NCBI GenBank assembly: GCA_946186375.1
Contig: CAMHMZ010000003.1
Location: 62,001-126,000, forward strand
Direction: 5' to 3'
Source: an uncultured Clostridia bacterium
GTDB taxonomy: Bacteria > Bacillota > Clostridia > Oscillospirales > Oscillospiraceae
Length of the DNA: 64,000 nt
Shown: positions 1-6,697 of the stretch, piece by piece
How positions within the stretch are numbered: the first letter of the stretch is position 1
How the letters are laid out: every line of letters starts with the position of its first letter
The notes under the pieces: generated by a model
Databases searched by the model: none
What the model was told of the DNA's origin: nothing
Seen by the model: only the letters and a program-made list of their open reading frames with translations
Position numbers and translations under genes: made by a program

Positions 1-599
1 TTTTTCTCAATGCCGATGATATATTCCTCGGACTGCAGAAACTGTTTGAGAAGCTCGATGCCCTTCTGGATGAGCTCGCCGCACTCGAGCATGACGCGGT
101 GGTCGCTCGTGATGAAGGGCTCGCACTCGGCGCCGTTGATGAGCACGGTCTGGATGTGGTTTTTCTGCGCCGCGGCGAGCTTGGCCCACACGGGGAAGGC
201 CGCGCCGCCGAGGCCGACGACGCCGCTGTCGCGCACGCACTGCAGAAATTCGTCCAGGTTCGTCGGCTGCGGCAGCTTCAGATCCGGGCAGCGCTCCTGC
301 TTTCCGTCGCTTTCGATGCGGATGGCCGTGGTTTTCCGGCCATTGGCCGCGTAGGGCTCGATGGCCTTCACCGTGCCGGACACGGACGCGTGCACCGGCG
401 CGCTGTTGCGGCCCTCTTCCCGCGCGATCAGCTGGCCGACGGTCACATGCTCGCCCACCTGCACGATGGGCACGGCCTCCTGGCCGGAATGCATGTTCAT
501 CGGCAGCAGCACCTCTTTCGGCACTGCCATGCGCACAGCCTGGCAGGAGGCTGTGCTCTTGTAATGGGGCAGCTTCAGGGTCGAGATGTTTTTCTTCAA
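1..599 (-). CDS. rnfC: Electron transport complex subunit RnfC (3' part outside window)
   Basis: Peripheral NADH- and FMN-binding subunit of the Rnf membrane complex, which couples ferredoxin:NAD oxidoreduction to ion pumping. About 199 N-terminal residues are present. The protein opens MKKNISTLKLPHYKST, the basic RnfC lead-in that normally precedes the barrel-sandwich domain. A GLGGAAFP motif near residue 130 matches the FMN/NADH fold, and INGAECEPF lies near residue 155. The start is a TTG at 597-599, chosen because AGGAGG sits 9 nt upstream and no ATG fits. It lies directly downstream of apbE, which in Rnf operons flavinylates RnfG and RnfD. The remaining rnf genes should follow beyond base 1. 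Confidence 0.9.
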   Translation of the reverse strand, partial: MKKNISTLKLPHYKSTASCQAVRMAVPKEVLLPMNMHSGQEAVPIVQVGEHVTVGQLIAREEGRNSAPVHASVSGTVKAIEPYAANGRKTTAIRIESDGKQERCPDLKLPQPTNLDEFLQCVRDSGVVGLGGAAFPVWAKLAAAQKNHIQTVLINGAECEPFITSDHRVMLECGELIQKGIELLKQFLQSEEYIIGIEK

Positions 600-648
600 G
601 TTCTCCCGCCTCCTATGGTGGTTGGTTCATACGTGTTTGCTGATATTG

Positions 649-1749
649 TTATGCTTCCGCCTCTTCGACGAGCGCGGCAAAGCCGGACGTGCTGCGCTGC
701 TCCCCGTCCGGGAAGATCCACAGCACCTCCACCCCCTCGAGCGACTCGGCCAGCGCCGCGCTCTCCTCCCAGGGCAGGCAGAAAAGCGCCGTGGACAGAG
801 CGTCGGCCAGGCCGCTGTCGCGCGTCACGATGGTGAGCGAGACATAATAGGCCGCCGGATAGAGGGTGTCCTTGTCGATGATGTGATGATAGCGCTGTCC
901 GGCCACGGTGAAATAGCGCTCATAGACGCCGGAGGTCACACAGGCCGTGTCGCGCAGACGAAGACGACAGGCAAAGTCGTCCGCCGAACGCTCCGGGCTG
1001 CGGATCGCCGTGACCCAGCCCGAGCCGTCGGGCCGGTCGCCGATGCAGCGGATGTTGCCGCCGATGTTGAGCACATAGCCCACGGCGCCCTCGCTCTCGA
1101 GAAGCTCCGCCGCGCGCTCCGTGGCGTAGCCCTTGCCGAGCGCGCCCACGTCGATGGACGCCTCGGGGTCCGTGATGCGCACGGTGCACTCCGCCTCATC
1201 GATCTCCAGAAGCTCGATGCCCGTGTGCGCATACGCCGCGCGCAGCGCCTCCTCCGTCGGGATGGAGGCGGACGCGGGATCAGTCTCCGCCGCCTCGCGG
1301 CATTCGTGCCAGAGGCGCAGGACCGAGCCGAGCATCACGTTCATTTCGCCCTCTGTGAGCGCGTACATCTCCCTGGCGTACAGCAGGAAATCCACGAGCC
1401 GCCGGTCGACCTGCAGCGCCTCGCCCCCCGCCGCTTTATTCAGCGTACAGAGGTTCACGACGTCCGCGTACTCGTGATAGATGTCAAAGAGCTGGTGGTA
1501 CTCTTTGAGCAAAAGCGAAACTTCGGCAGAACGCTCGTCAAAGCGTTCTGCCGAATCTCCTGCGTAGTCATATACATAGGAGACGGTGTCGAAGTAGGTA
1601 TAGTAGACCTTGCCTTTCGGCTCGACGGCCTGCGGCTCGGGCGTTTCCGCCGCGCTGACGGCCGCTCCCGAAGAGCAGGCGCTCAGCAGAAGCATGCTCA
1701 GCAGCAGAATGATGGCGGTTCCCGATTTCAGATGCCGCAAGGCGCTCAT
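649..1749 (-). CDS. apbE: FAD:protein FMN transferase ApbE, lipoprotein
   Basis: 366 aa. Transfers FMN from FAD to a threonine in exported FMN-binding domains, as in RnfG, RnfD and fused flavocytochromes. A lipoprotein signal is seen (hydrophobic residues 10-22, then LLLSAC with Cys 25). Family motifs are present: YFDTVSYVY at the start of the domain, IDVGALGKGYA and YVLNIGGNI in the middle, and DSGLADALSTALF near the C-terminus, which carries the metal and FAD ligands. It is 22 nt downstream of the two-repeat lipoprotein gene and about 50 nt before rnfC, so the three are probably one operon. The ATG start has GGGG almost touching it. A TTG three codons in (1740) is better spaced from that site and may be the true start. 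Confidence 0.93.
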   Translation of the reverse strand: MSALRHLKSGTAIILLLSMLLLSACSSGAAVSAAETPEPQAVEPKGKVYYTYFDTVSYVYDYAGDSAERFDERSAEVSLLLKEYHQLFDIYHEYADVVNLCTLNKAAGGEALQVDRRLVDFLLYAREMYALTEGEMNVMLGSVLRLWHECREAAETDPASASIPTEEALRAAYAHTGIELLEIDEAECTVRITDPEASIDVGALGKGYATERAAELLESEGAVGYVLNIGGNIRCIGDRPDGSGWVTAIRSPERSADDFACRLRLRDTACVTSGVYERYFTVAGQRYHHIIDKDTLYPAAYYVSLTIVTRDSGLADALSTALFCLPWEESAALAESLEGVEVLWIFPDGEQRSTSGFAALVEEAEA

Positions 1750-1771
1750 CCCCTATGGTTTTTGTTACAGT

Positions 1772-2902
1772 TTAGCGGGCGTTGTCGGCAGCCTTCGCCA
1801 CAACGCCGATCATGCCGTCGACGCTGATGGAGACGCTGGCGTACAGGGTCTCGTCGGCGAAGACCTGGTGGCCCTCTTCGTTGACGACGGTCTCAGCCGC
1901 GCGGAGCTCATCGGCGGTCTTGCCGACAGCGTACTCCGCGAAGTTCTGAGCCTGCTGGTACCACTCGAGGGTGGCGTTGGAGTAGGCGACCATGTTGTAG
2001 TCTTCCTTCAGCTCGCGCTTGGTGCCCTTGAAGACGGTCTCAACGATCTCGCCGGCGGCGTTGATCTTGATCTGGGGCTGGGTGGCGTCGGTCAGAGCGG
2101 CCAGGATCTTGCCCTCGCCGTCGACGACGACAGCACCGAACTCGCTGTACATCTTCACGACGCCGTCTTCCTCGGCGGTAGCGGCGACGGACTCGTCAGC
2201 CTTGGAGTTGATGGCCAGACCGAGCTTGAAGCCCTCAGCGGCGGTGAAGCTCATGCCCTGCTCGTCGTTGCAGGCCTTGACGATGGCTTCCTGGAACTCG
2301 CTGATGGAGATGGAGCAGGAGGCGTACAGGGTCTCGTCAGTGGTGACGGCGTGGCCCTCTTCGTTGACGACGGTCTCCATGCCGGCGACCTCGTCGGCAG
2401 TCTTGCCGATCACGTACTCTTCGAACGCGGCGGCCTGCTCATACCACTCGTGGGTGGCGTCGGAGAACTTGACCATGTTGTAGTCGTCGCCCTTCTCGTA
2501 CTTGGTGAGGAAGGCGGCCTCGGTGTCGACAGCGCCGTCGGTGACGTCCATCTTGTTCTGGGCGACGTCGATGCGGGCGGCGACGATCTTGCCCTCGGCG
2601 TCAAGGATGACGGCGGCGGCACAGGCGTCGACCTGGGCATTGTTGGTGGCGGAGGAGTCCATGTTCAGGCTGATGCCCAGACCGAGCTTGTACTCGGCTT
2701 CGGCAGGGGCCTCGGCGGGCTCCTCAGCGGGGGCCTCGGCGGGCTCCTCAGCGGGGGCCTCGGCGGGCTCCTCAGCGGGGGCTTCGGCAGGAGCCTCAGC
2801 GGGCGTCTCGGCGGGCTGCTCGGCAGGGGCCGCGGGCTGACCGCAGGCCGCCAGAGCGAACATCATGCACGCCAGAAGAAGGATAGCAAGGATCTTTTTC
2901 AT
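1772..2902 (-). CDS. Exported lipoprotein with two degenerate FMN_bind-like repeats
   Basis: 376 aa from MKKILAILL; the signal ends in a lipobox LAAC. A 45-residue Pro/Ala/Glu linker (EAPAEEPAEAP repeated) follows, then two homologous domains of about 150 residues. Each has a G-K-I strand, a GDDYNM or KEDYNM segment, an EWYEQA/EWYQQA helix, (V/A)GKTADE, and ends in DETLYASxSIS. The layout resembles FMN-binding domains, but the flavin-accepting SGAT is replaced by ASCS or ASVS, so covalent flavin is not expected. It is first in the apbE-rnfC unit and has its own sigma-A promoter. The upstream ATG of MGVNN is less likely, because GGGAG is 8 nt before MKK. Function unknown; a redox or anchor role is inferred from context only. 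Confidence 0.8.
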   Translation of the reverse strand: MKKILAILLLACMMFALAACGQPAAPAEQPAETPAEAPAEAPAEEPAEAPAEEPAEAPAEEPAEAPAEAEYKLGLGISLNMDSSATNNAQVDACAAAVILDAEGKIVAARIDVAQNKMDVTDGAVDTEAAFLTKYEKGDDYNMVKFSDATHEWYEQAAAFEEYVIGKTADEVAGMETVVNEEGHAVTTDETLYASCSISISEFQEAIVKACNDEQGMSFTAAEGFKLGLAINSKADESVAATAEEDGVVKMYSEFGAVVVDGEGKILAALTDATQPQIKINAAGEIVETVFKGTKRELKEDYNMVAYSNATLEWYQQAQNFAEYAVGKTADELRAAETVVNEEGHQVFADETLYASVSISVDGMIGVVAKAADNAR

Positions 2903-2972
2903 GTTGTTTACTCCCAATCATTTGTTTTCCCGCGCTCCGTTCCTCTCGGAAACGACGCGTCGGGTCATGCGT

Positions 2973-3001
2973 AATGTACCATTATTTTGCCCATCCGTCA
3001 A
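2973..3001 (-). promoter_or_regulatory. Sigma-A promoter for lipoprotein-apbE-rnf unit
   Basis: On the minus strand TTGACG (2996-3001), a 17-bp spacer, and TACATT (2973-2978). This leaves a leader of about 65 nt before the ATG at 2902. Confidence 0.6.
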
Positions 3002-3049
3002 GGAAGAAACTTCAGTTTTGTTTCTTTTTTCACAAAAAGTTTTTTTCGG

Positions 3050-4300
3050 TCAGTTTCCACCGCTTTTGCGTTCCCATTTTGTGTAATTTTGCCCAATTTC
3101 CTCCCGGATCGAGGTGAAATACGAGGCGAAGAAGGTGCCGCTCGTCTCCCATTTTTCCTGCAGCTTCCCCTCCGGATCGAGTGCGGCGAGGCCGGAGAGA
3201 TCGCCGGTAAAATAGGCGGTGTTGAGCGCGCAGGCGTAGTCAGTCAGCGTCTCCAGCTCCTCACCGGAAAAGCCCCGGTCGCTCAGCTGCTGCTGCGCCT
3301 GGCCGCGTGTGCGATTGGAGAGGCGCTCCCGTCCGCACTCGGCAAAGCTCTCGAAGTCCTCCTCCGGGGGCTGCCCGGGCACGGAGCGCGTCTCATAGCG
3401 CGTTTCGCTCCCCGACAGCTCCAGCAGACCGAAGCGGCAGTCGCCCATCGTGAGCGGGGAGGCGGCGATCTCGGTAAGGCCCTCCTCGGTCACGATATGC
3501 TGGATATGCATGTGACCGCTGAGAAAGAGCGGCGCGCCGTGCTCGCGCAGCAGGCTCTGCAGGGCCTCCGTACAGTCGAGCACGTAGCCGGCGCGGAACA
3601 GGGAGTGCCGAAAGAGGTTCTGGTGACAGGCGACGATCACGCGCTGCCCGGCCTGCTCCGCCGCCGTGAGCTGCACGGCCAGCCACCCGAGCGTCTTTTC
3701 CGACAGGGAGCAGAAGTCGTGCGGGGTGTTCGCATCGAGCATCACGACGCGCGTCGTCTCTGAGACCTGCGCGGTGTAGCTGAGGGAGTCGGCGTCGCGG
3801 GAGAGCGCCTCGCGAAAGCCGAAGTCGGCGTAGATCTCGCTGAATTCCCCGGCAGAGACGGTGTCCGTCTGCTCGCCCTCATCGCCGATAAAGGCGTAGC
3901 ATTTCCGATAGAGGTCATGGTTGCCCGGCAGCACCAGCACCGGCACGCCCTGCTCCTCCAGCGCGCGCAGCTTCCGCGCGAGGGCGAGGTGGCTCTCCTT
4001 CTCGCCGTTGAAGCTCAGATCCCCGGTGAGGATCAGCGCGTCGGGCCGCTGCTGCGCAGCCTCGGAGAGGAAGGCGTCCGTGATCTCTTCGCAGTATTCG
4101 GTCAGCTTCCCGTCGGAATTTGCCATGACGAGGCGGAAGATCGCCCCGTGATCCGTCAGCGACGGGGCGAGGTAATGCAGGTCGGTGGCAAAGAGCAGCC
4201 GTGTGTCGCTCTCCGGTTCCTCCGCCGCGCCCGCGCAGCCCGCCGTCAGCAGCATTGCCGCCAGAAGCAGCAGCGCTATTTCTTTTTCCCGGTTTTTCAT
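3050..4300 (-). CDS. Calcineurin-like metallophosphoesterase lipoprotein
   Basis: 416 aa. Lipoprotein signal with AGC at Cys 21. The full set of dinuclear metal ligands is visible in order: ATDLHYL (D, H), LTGDLSFNGEK, LPGNHDLYR, CHQNLF and SGHMHIQH. This places it in the metallophosphoesterase superfamily (phosphodiesterase or phosphatase) anchored outside the membrane. About 120 residues after the last motif form a C-terminal helical extension seen in Firmicutes members. Substrate unknown. It is monocistronic, with a sigma-A-like promoter at 4333-4361. Confidence 0.88.
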   Translation of the reverse strand: MKNREKEIALLLLAAMLLTAGCAGAAEEPESDTRLLFATDLHYLAPSLTDHGAIFRLVMANSDGKLTEYCEEITDAFLSEAAQQRPDALILTGDLSFNGEKESHLALARKLRALEEQGVPVLVLPGNHDLYRKCYAFIGDEGEQTDTVSAGEFSEIYADFGFREALSRDADSLSYTAQVSETTRVVMLDANTPHDFCSLSEKTLGWLAVQLTAAEQAGQRVIVACHQNLFRHSLFRAGYVLDCTEALQSLLREHGAPLFLSGHMHIQHIVTEEGLTEIAASPLTMGDCRFGLLELSGSETRYETRSVPGQPPEEDFESFAECGRERLSNRTRGQAQQQLSDRGFSGEELETLTDYACALNTAYFTGDLSGLAALDPEGKLQEKWETSGTFFASYFTSIREEIGQNYTKWERKSGGN

Positions 4301-4332
4301 AAGGATCCCGCCTTGTCCGGTTCTTGTCTCTT

Positions 4333-4361
4333 ATCATACCAGAAGATCGCCGGACCGTAAA
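4333..4361 (-). promoter_or_regulatory. Sigma-A-like promoter for the metallophosphoesterase gene
   Basis: Minus strand TTTACG (4356-4361), 17-bp spacer, TATGAT (4333-4338), about 33 nt before the ATG. Confidence 0.5.
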
Positions 4362-4365
4362 GCAA

Positions 4366-4806
4366 GTTCAGTTTTTAGTTTTGAGTTTTTAGTTTTTAGA
4401 AAGATAAACGGGTATTTAGCGCTGTCATTCTGAGGAGCGCCAGCGACGAAGAATCTTTTAAGATCCTTCGACTCGCTTCGCTCGCTCAGGATGACAATGT
4501 AGGGGCTGCCGCCCCCGGCAGCCCGGCAGAAGCGAGCCAATAAGATGCACAAATCCCCGGCGAATTCGTAGAATAGTACATTTTCGCCGGGGATTTGTTC
4601 ACGTATTTAGATCGTACCGCGCGGGCCGCCGAGGGCGTCGGCCCCTACGACATGGACGACAATTCCCGCGCAAAACCTTCCTTTTCGCATCATTCCGAAT
4701 TCCGAACTCCGAATTCCGAATTCTTCGCTAAACTCCAATTTATCGTGCTCTCCTAAAAACTTAAAACTTATAACTAAAAACTCTTTTCTGAAAACGGACT
4801 TCTGAA
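4366..4806. repeat. Composite intergenic repeat block 1
   Basis: About 440 bp without a gene. In order: a GTTTTTAG/GAGTTTTTAG tract (4368-4400); a palindromic element beginning GTCATTCTGAGGAGCGCC and ending CAGGATGAC (about 4424-4495); a hairpin AAATCCCCGGCGAATT...TTCGCCGGGGATTT (4551-4596); a GGGCCGCCGAGGGCGTCGG segment ending in CCCCTACGA (4621-4650); an ATTCCGAACTCCGAATTCCG tract (4694-4722); and a second AACTTAAAAC/GAAAAC tract (4755-4808). Each module recurs elsewhere in the window. Confidence 0.8.
4551..4596. repeat. Conserved CCCCGGCGAATT hairpin, copy 1
   Basis: Arms AAATCCCCGGCGAA and TTCGCCGGGGATTT. The loop region TCGTAGAATAGTACAT is nearly the same as the reverse complement of the hairpin at 35941-35987. 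Confidence 0.75.
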
Positions 4807-4810
4807 AACC

Positions 4811-4848
4811 AAAAAGAATGCCCCGCCGAATGGCGGGGCATTCTTTTT
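4811..4848 (-). terminator. Terminator of tRNA-Val
   Basis: Perfect 17-bp stem: left arm 4811-4827, right arm 4832-4848, loop GAAT. The A-rich outer part gives a U-tract on either strand. The stem begins right at the tRNA CCA end. Confidence 0.9.
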
Positions 4849-4924
4849 GGTGGAGAGCAGCGGACTCGAACCGTTGACCTTCCGCGTGTGAGGCGGACGC
4901 TCTAACCAGCTGAGCTAGCCCTCC
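4848..4924 (-). tRNA. tRNA-Val (anticodon CAC)
   Basis: 77 nt, CCA encoded. Acceptor GGAGGGC pairs with GCTCTCC; the D-arm is GCTC..GAGC; the anticodon stem TCCGC/GCGGA encloses loop CTCACAC (anticodon CAC); the T-loop is TTCGAGT. A promoter and a terminator flank it directly, so it is a single-gene unit. Confidence 0.95.
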
Positions 4925-4936
4925 GAAAGCTTTTCC

Positions 4937-4965
4937 ATATTAGCACATTCCTCCTGCGAATGCAA
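4937..4965 (-). promoter_or_regulatory. Sigma-A promoter of tRNA-Val
   Basis: Minus strand TTGCAT (4960-4965), 17-bp spacer, TAATAT (4937-4942), 12 nt before the tRNA 5' end. Confidence 0.65.
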
Positions 4966-5022
4966 GCATAATTTTTCCCTGCTTTTCATTCGGGAATGGT
5001 GGGGTGGAAAAGCTTATTTCTC

Positions 5023-6453
5023 TTATAAAGACCCAGCTCCTGTTGTAAGGTCCGCACTCCGGCTCTGTCCCGGGACATACTCCGCGTAGGGCATGAAGAG
5101 CGCACCCTGAAAGACCGCCATGCTCCCCTTCTCGCCGATCCGCGTCTCTTCGTAGAGCGTCCGGCCCACGTGGAGCTCCTGCGTCGTCCCGTCCCGGAGC
5201 TGCACCTTGAGAACATAGATGTCCGGTCCGCGGCTGCCGCTGCTGATGTGCTTATCCACGACCGTAGCCGAAACGAGCTCCGGCTCGTGAAAGTCCAGCA
5301 GCGCGTTGAGCTGCGCGGGCACCCCGATCGAAAAGATGAAGAGCAGAAACCAGGAGGCGAGGATCGCGCCGACACGCCCCCGCAGTTCCCGCATGCGCCA
5401 TACGAACAGGGCGAGCAGGATCAGGGAGAGAATGCCCCCGGCCAGGTACACGATCCAGAAGGGGATGAAATTGAAGTCCAGCAGCGACCGCATCAGAAGG
5501 CCGAAGGCGGACGCCATGGTCGGCCCGATCAGGCCGATGCTCCTGGCCCCGGTGTCCCGGATGGACTCCTTGCTGCTGCGCATGAGCGAAAAATAGTCCG
5601 GGAAGACGAGCCCGAGGGTCACGGCGGCGGCCCAGCAGACGAGACACAGCACCGACCACAGTTCGTAAGGTCTGCCCAGAAGCAGAAAGCCCACTGAGGA
5701 GAGCGCGCCAAGTATGAGGAGCACGATGCTCGCCAGGTACAGACGGCGATAGACCGCCGGGTCCTGCCGCGCCTTTCTCTCCTGACCGAAGGCGAGATCC
5801 TCCTTATGCCTGTTCTGCTTTTTTTCATCCGCACGCAGCCGCGCTCCGAGATCCCGGAAAAAGGATCGCAGCTCCTTTTCCGTCAGCTCTCCCAGCAGGA
5901 TATAATTGCTCTTTTTGGGGGTATACAGGCTGACGACGCCGCAGTTATCAAGGTTCGTCAGGGCTGACCTTCCCAGACGTATAACCGCCTGTTCGATGCT
6001 GTTGAGCTCCACGCGGAAATTCTTTCCGGGGAGCGCGGCGAATTCCTCATCGGTGGGGCAGTGATCAAGGAGCCACTCTTCCTTTATCCCGCGCAATTCC
6101 CCGCCCACCTGATGAAAGAGATAGGCCCGCTCCGCGCGAAACACCTGATAGATCCGGCTCGTGGGGTTATGAAACAGCAGCATAAAATCCGGCGTCTGCT
6201 CCTCCTCGGCGGCGGAGCGGGGATCGGCTCTCCGAGCTGCCTCGGCCTTCTCCTCCTGCTCGTATTCCTCGGCCTCCTGCTTGTCCGTGCGCAGCTTCGC
6301 CAGCAGCGCTGCCAGGAGCATCAGCCCCACGCCGAGCAGGGCCGCCGCGCTTGCCCAGGGCTGCCCGACGGTCCGCCGCAGAACTAACGACCCGTACACC
6401 AGGATCGCAGCGAGGGTGTAGAGCAGGATCAACACTCTTCTTCTCTTTTTCAT
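5023..6453 (-). CDS. Polytopic membrane protein, unknown function
   Basis: 476 aa. Two N-terminal membrane segments (about residues 7-25 and 33-50) are followed by a charged linker and a cytosolic domain of about 150 residues that includes VVSLYTPKKSNYILLG. Two more segments lie at about 238-285, and two to three at about 310-375. The protein ends in a soluble domain (VVDKHISSGSRGPDIYVLKV...) that resembles a beta-rich extracellular module. It stands alone, with a promoter at 6483-6511. I do not recognise the family. Confidence 0.8.
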   Translation of the reverse strand: MKKRRRVLILLYTLAAILVYGSLVLRRTVGQPWASAAALLGVGLMLLAALLAKLRTDKQEAEEYEQEEKAEAARRADPRSAAEEEQTPDFMLLFHNPTSRIYQVFRAERAYLFHQVGGELRGIKEEWLLDHCPTDEEFAALPGKNFRVELNSIEQAVIRLGRSALTNLDNCGVVSLYTPKKSNYILLGELTEKELRSFFRDLGARLRADEKKQNRHKEDLAFGQERKARQDPAVYRRLYLASIVLLILGALSSVGFLLLGRPYELWSVLCLVCWAAAVTLGLVFPDYFSLMRSSKESIRDTGARSIGLIGPTMASAFGLLMRSLLDFNFIPFWIVYLAGGILSLILLALFVWRMRELRGRVGAILASWFLLFIFSIGVPAQLNALLDFHEPELVSATVVDKHISSGSRGPDIYVLKVQLRDGTTQELHVGRTLYEETRIGEKGSMAVFQGALFMPYAEYVPGQSRSADLTTGAGSL

Positions 6454-6482
6454 TTTGCCGCCTCCTCTCTTCCGTCACGACG

Positions 6483-6511
6483 AATATACCACATTCTTCC
6501 GGGCGCGGCAA
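6483..6511 (-). promoter_or_regulatory. Sigma-A promoter of the 476-aa membrane protein
   Basis: Minus strand TTGCCG (6506-6511), 17-bp spacer, TATATT (6483-6488), about 30 nt before the ATG. Confidence 0.6.
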
Positions 6512-6564
6512 GCTCTTTAGGCGCGTCGCCGCGCGCGGCCGTTTTTCCCGAGGGCTTTTCTCTG

Positions 6565-6593
6565 TTGCGAAGGGTTGTGCTGCGTGATATAAT
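6565..6593 (+). promoter_or_regulatory. Sigma-A promoter of the CotH-kinase lipoprotein
   Basis: TTGCGA (6565-6570), 17-bp spacer, TATAAT (6588-6593). The leader to the ATG at 6698 is about 100 nt. Confidence 0.65.
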
Positions 6594-6697
6594 GGAATAA
6601 AATCTCTTGTTATGCACTATTTTCAAATACCGTCTATCTCTTCCAAGACTTTCGGTATCCTGCAGGCCGCTCCGGCCGCCTGTCTTTCTTTGTAAAA

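Noticed and set aside
2700..2830. Tandem repeat as a possible phase-variable tract
   Set aside because: The Pro/Ala/Glu codon repeat is in units of three and stays in frame; it encodes a normal lipoprotein linker.
1610..2974. 454-aa plus-strand frame rich in Gly, Leu and Val
   Set aside because: It is antisense to the lipoprotein gene; GC-rich third positions keep the opposite frame open. No ribosome site and low-complexity composition.
4694..4722. ATTCCGAATTCCG arrays as CRISPR-like repeats
   Set aside because: Units are 7-10 bp without spacers of constant length, there are no cas genes, and the same tracts lie in many intergenic gaps.
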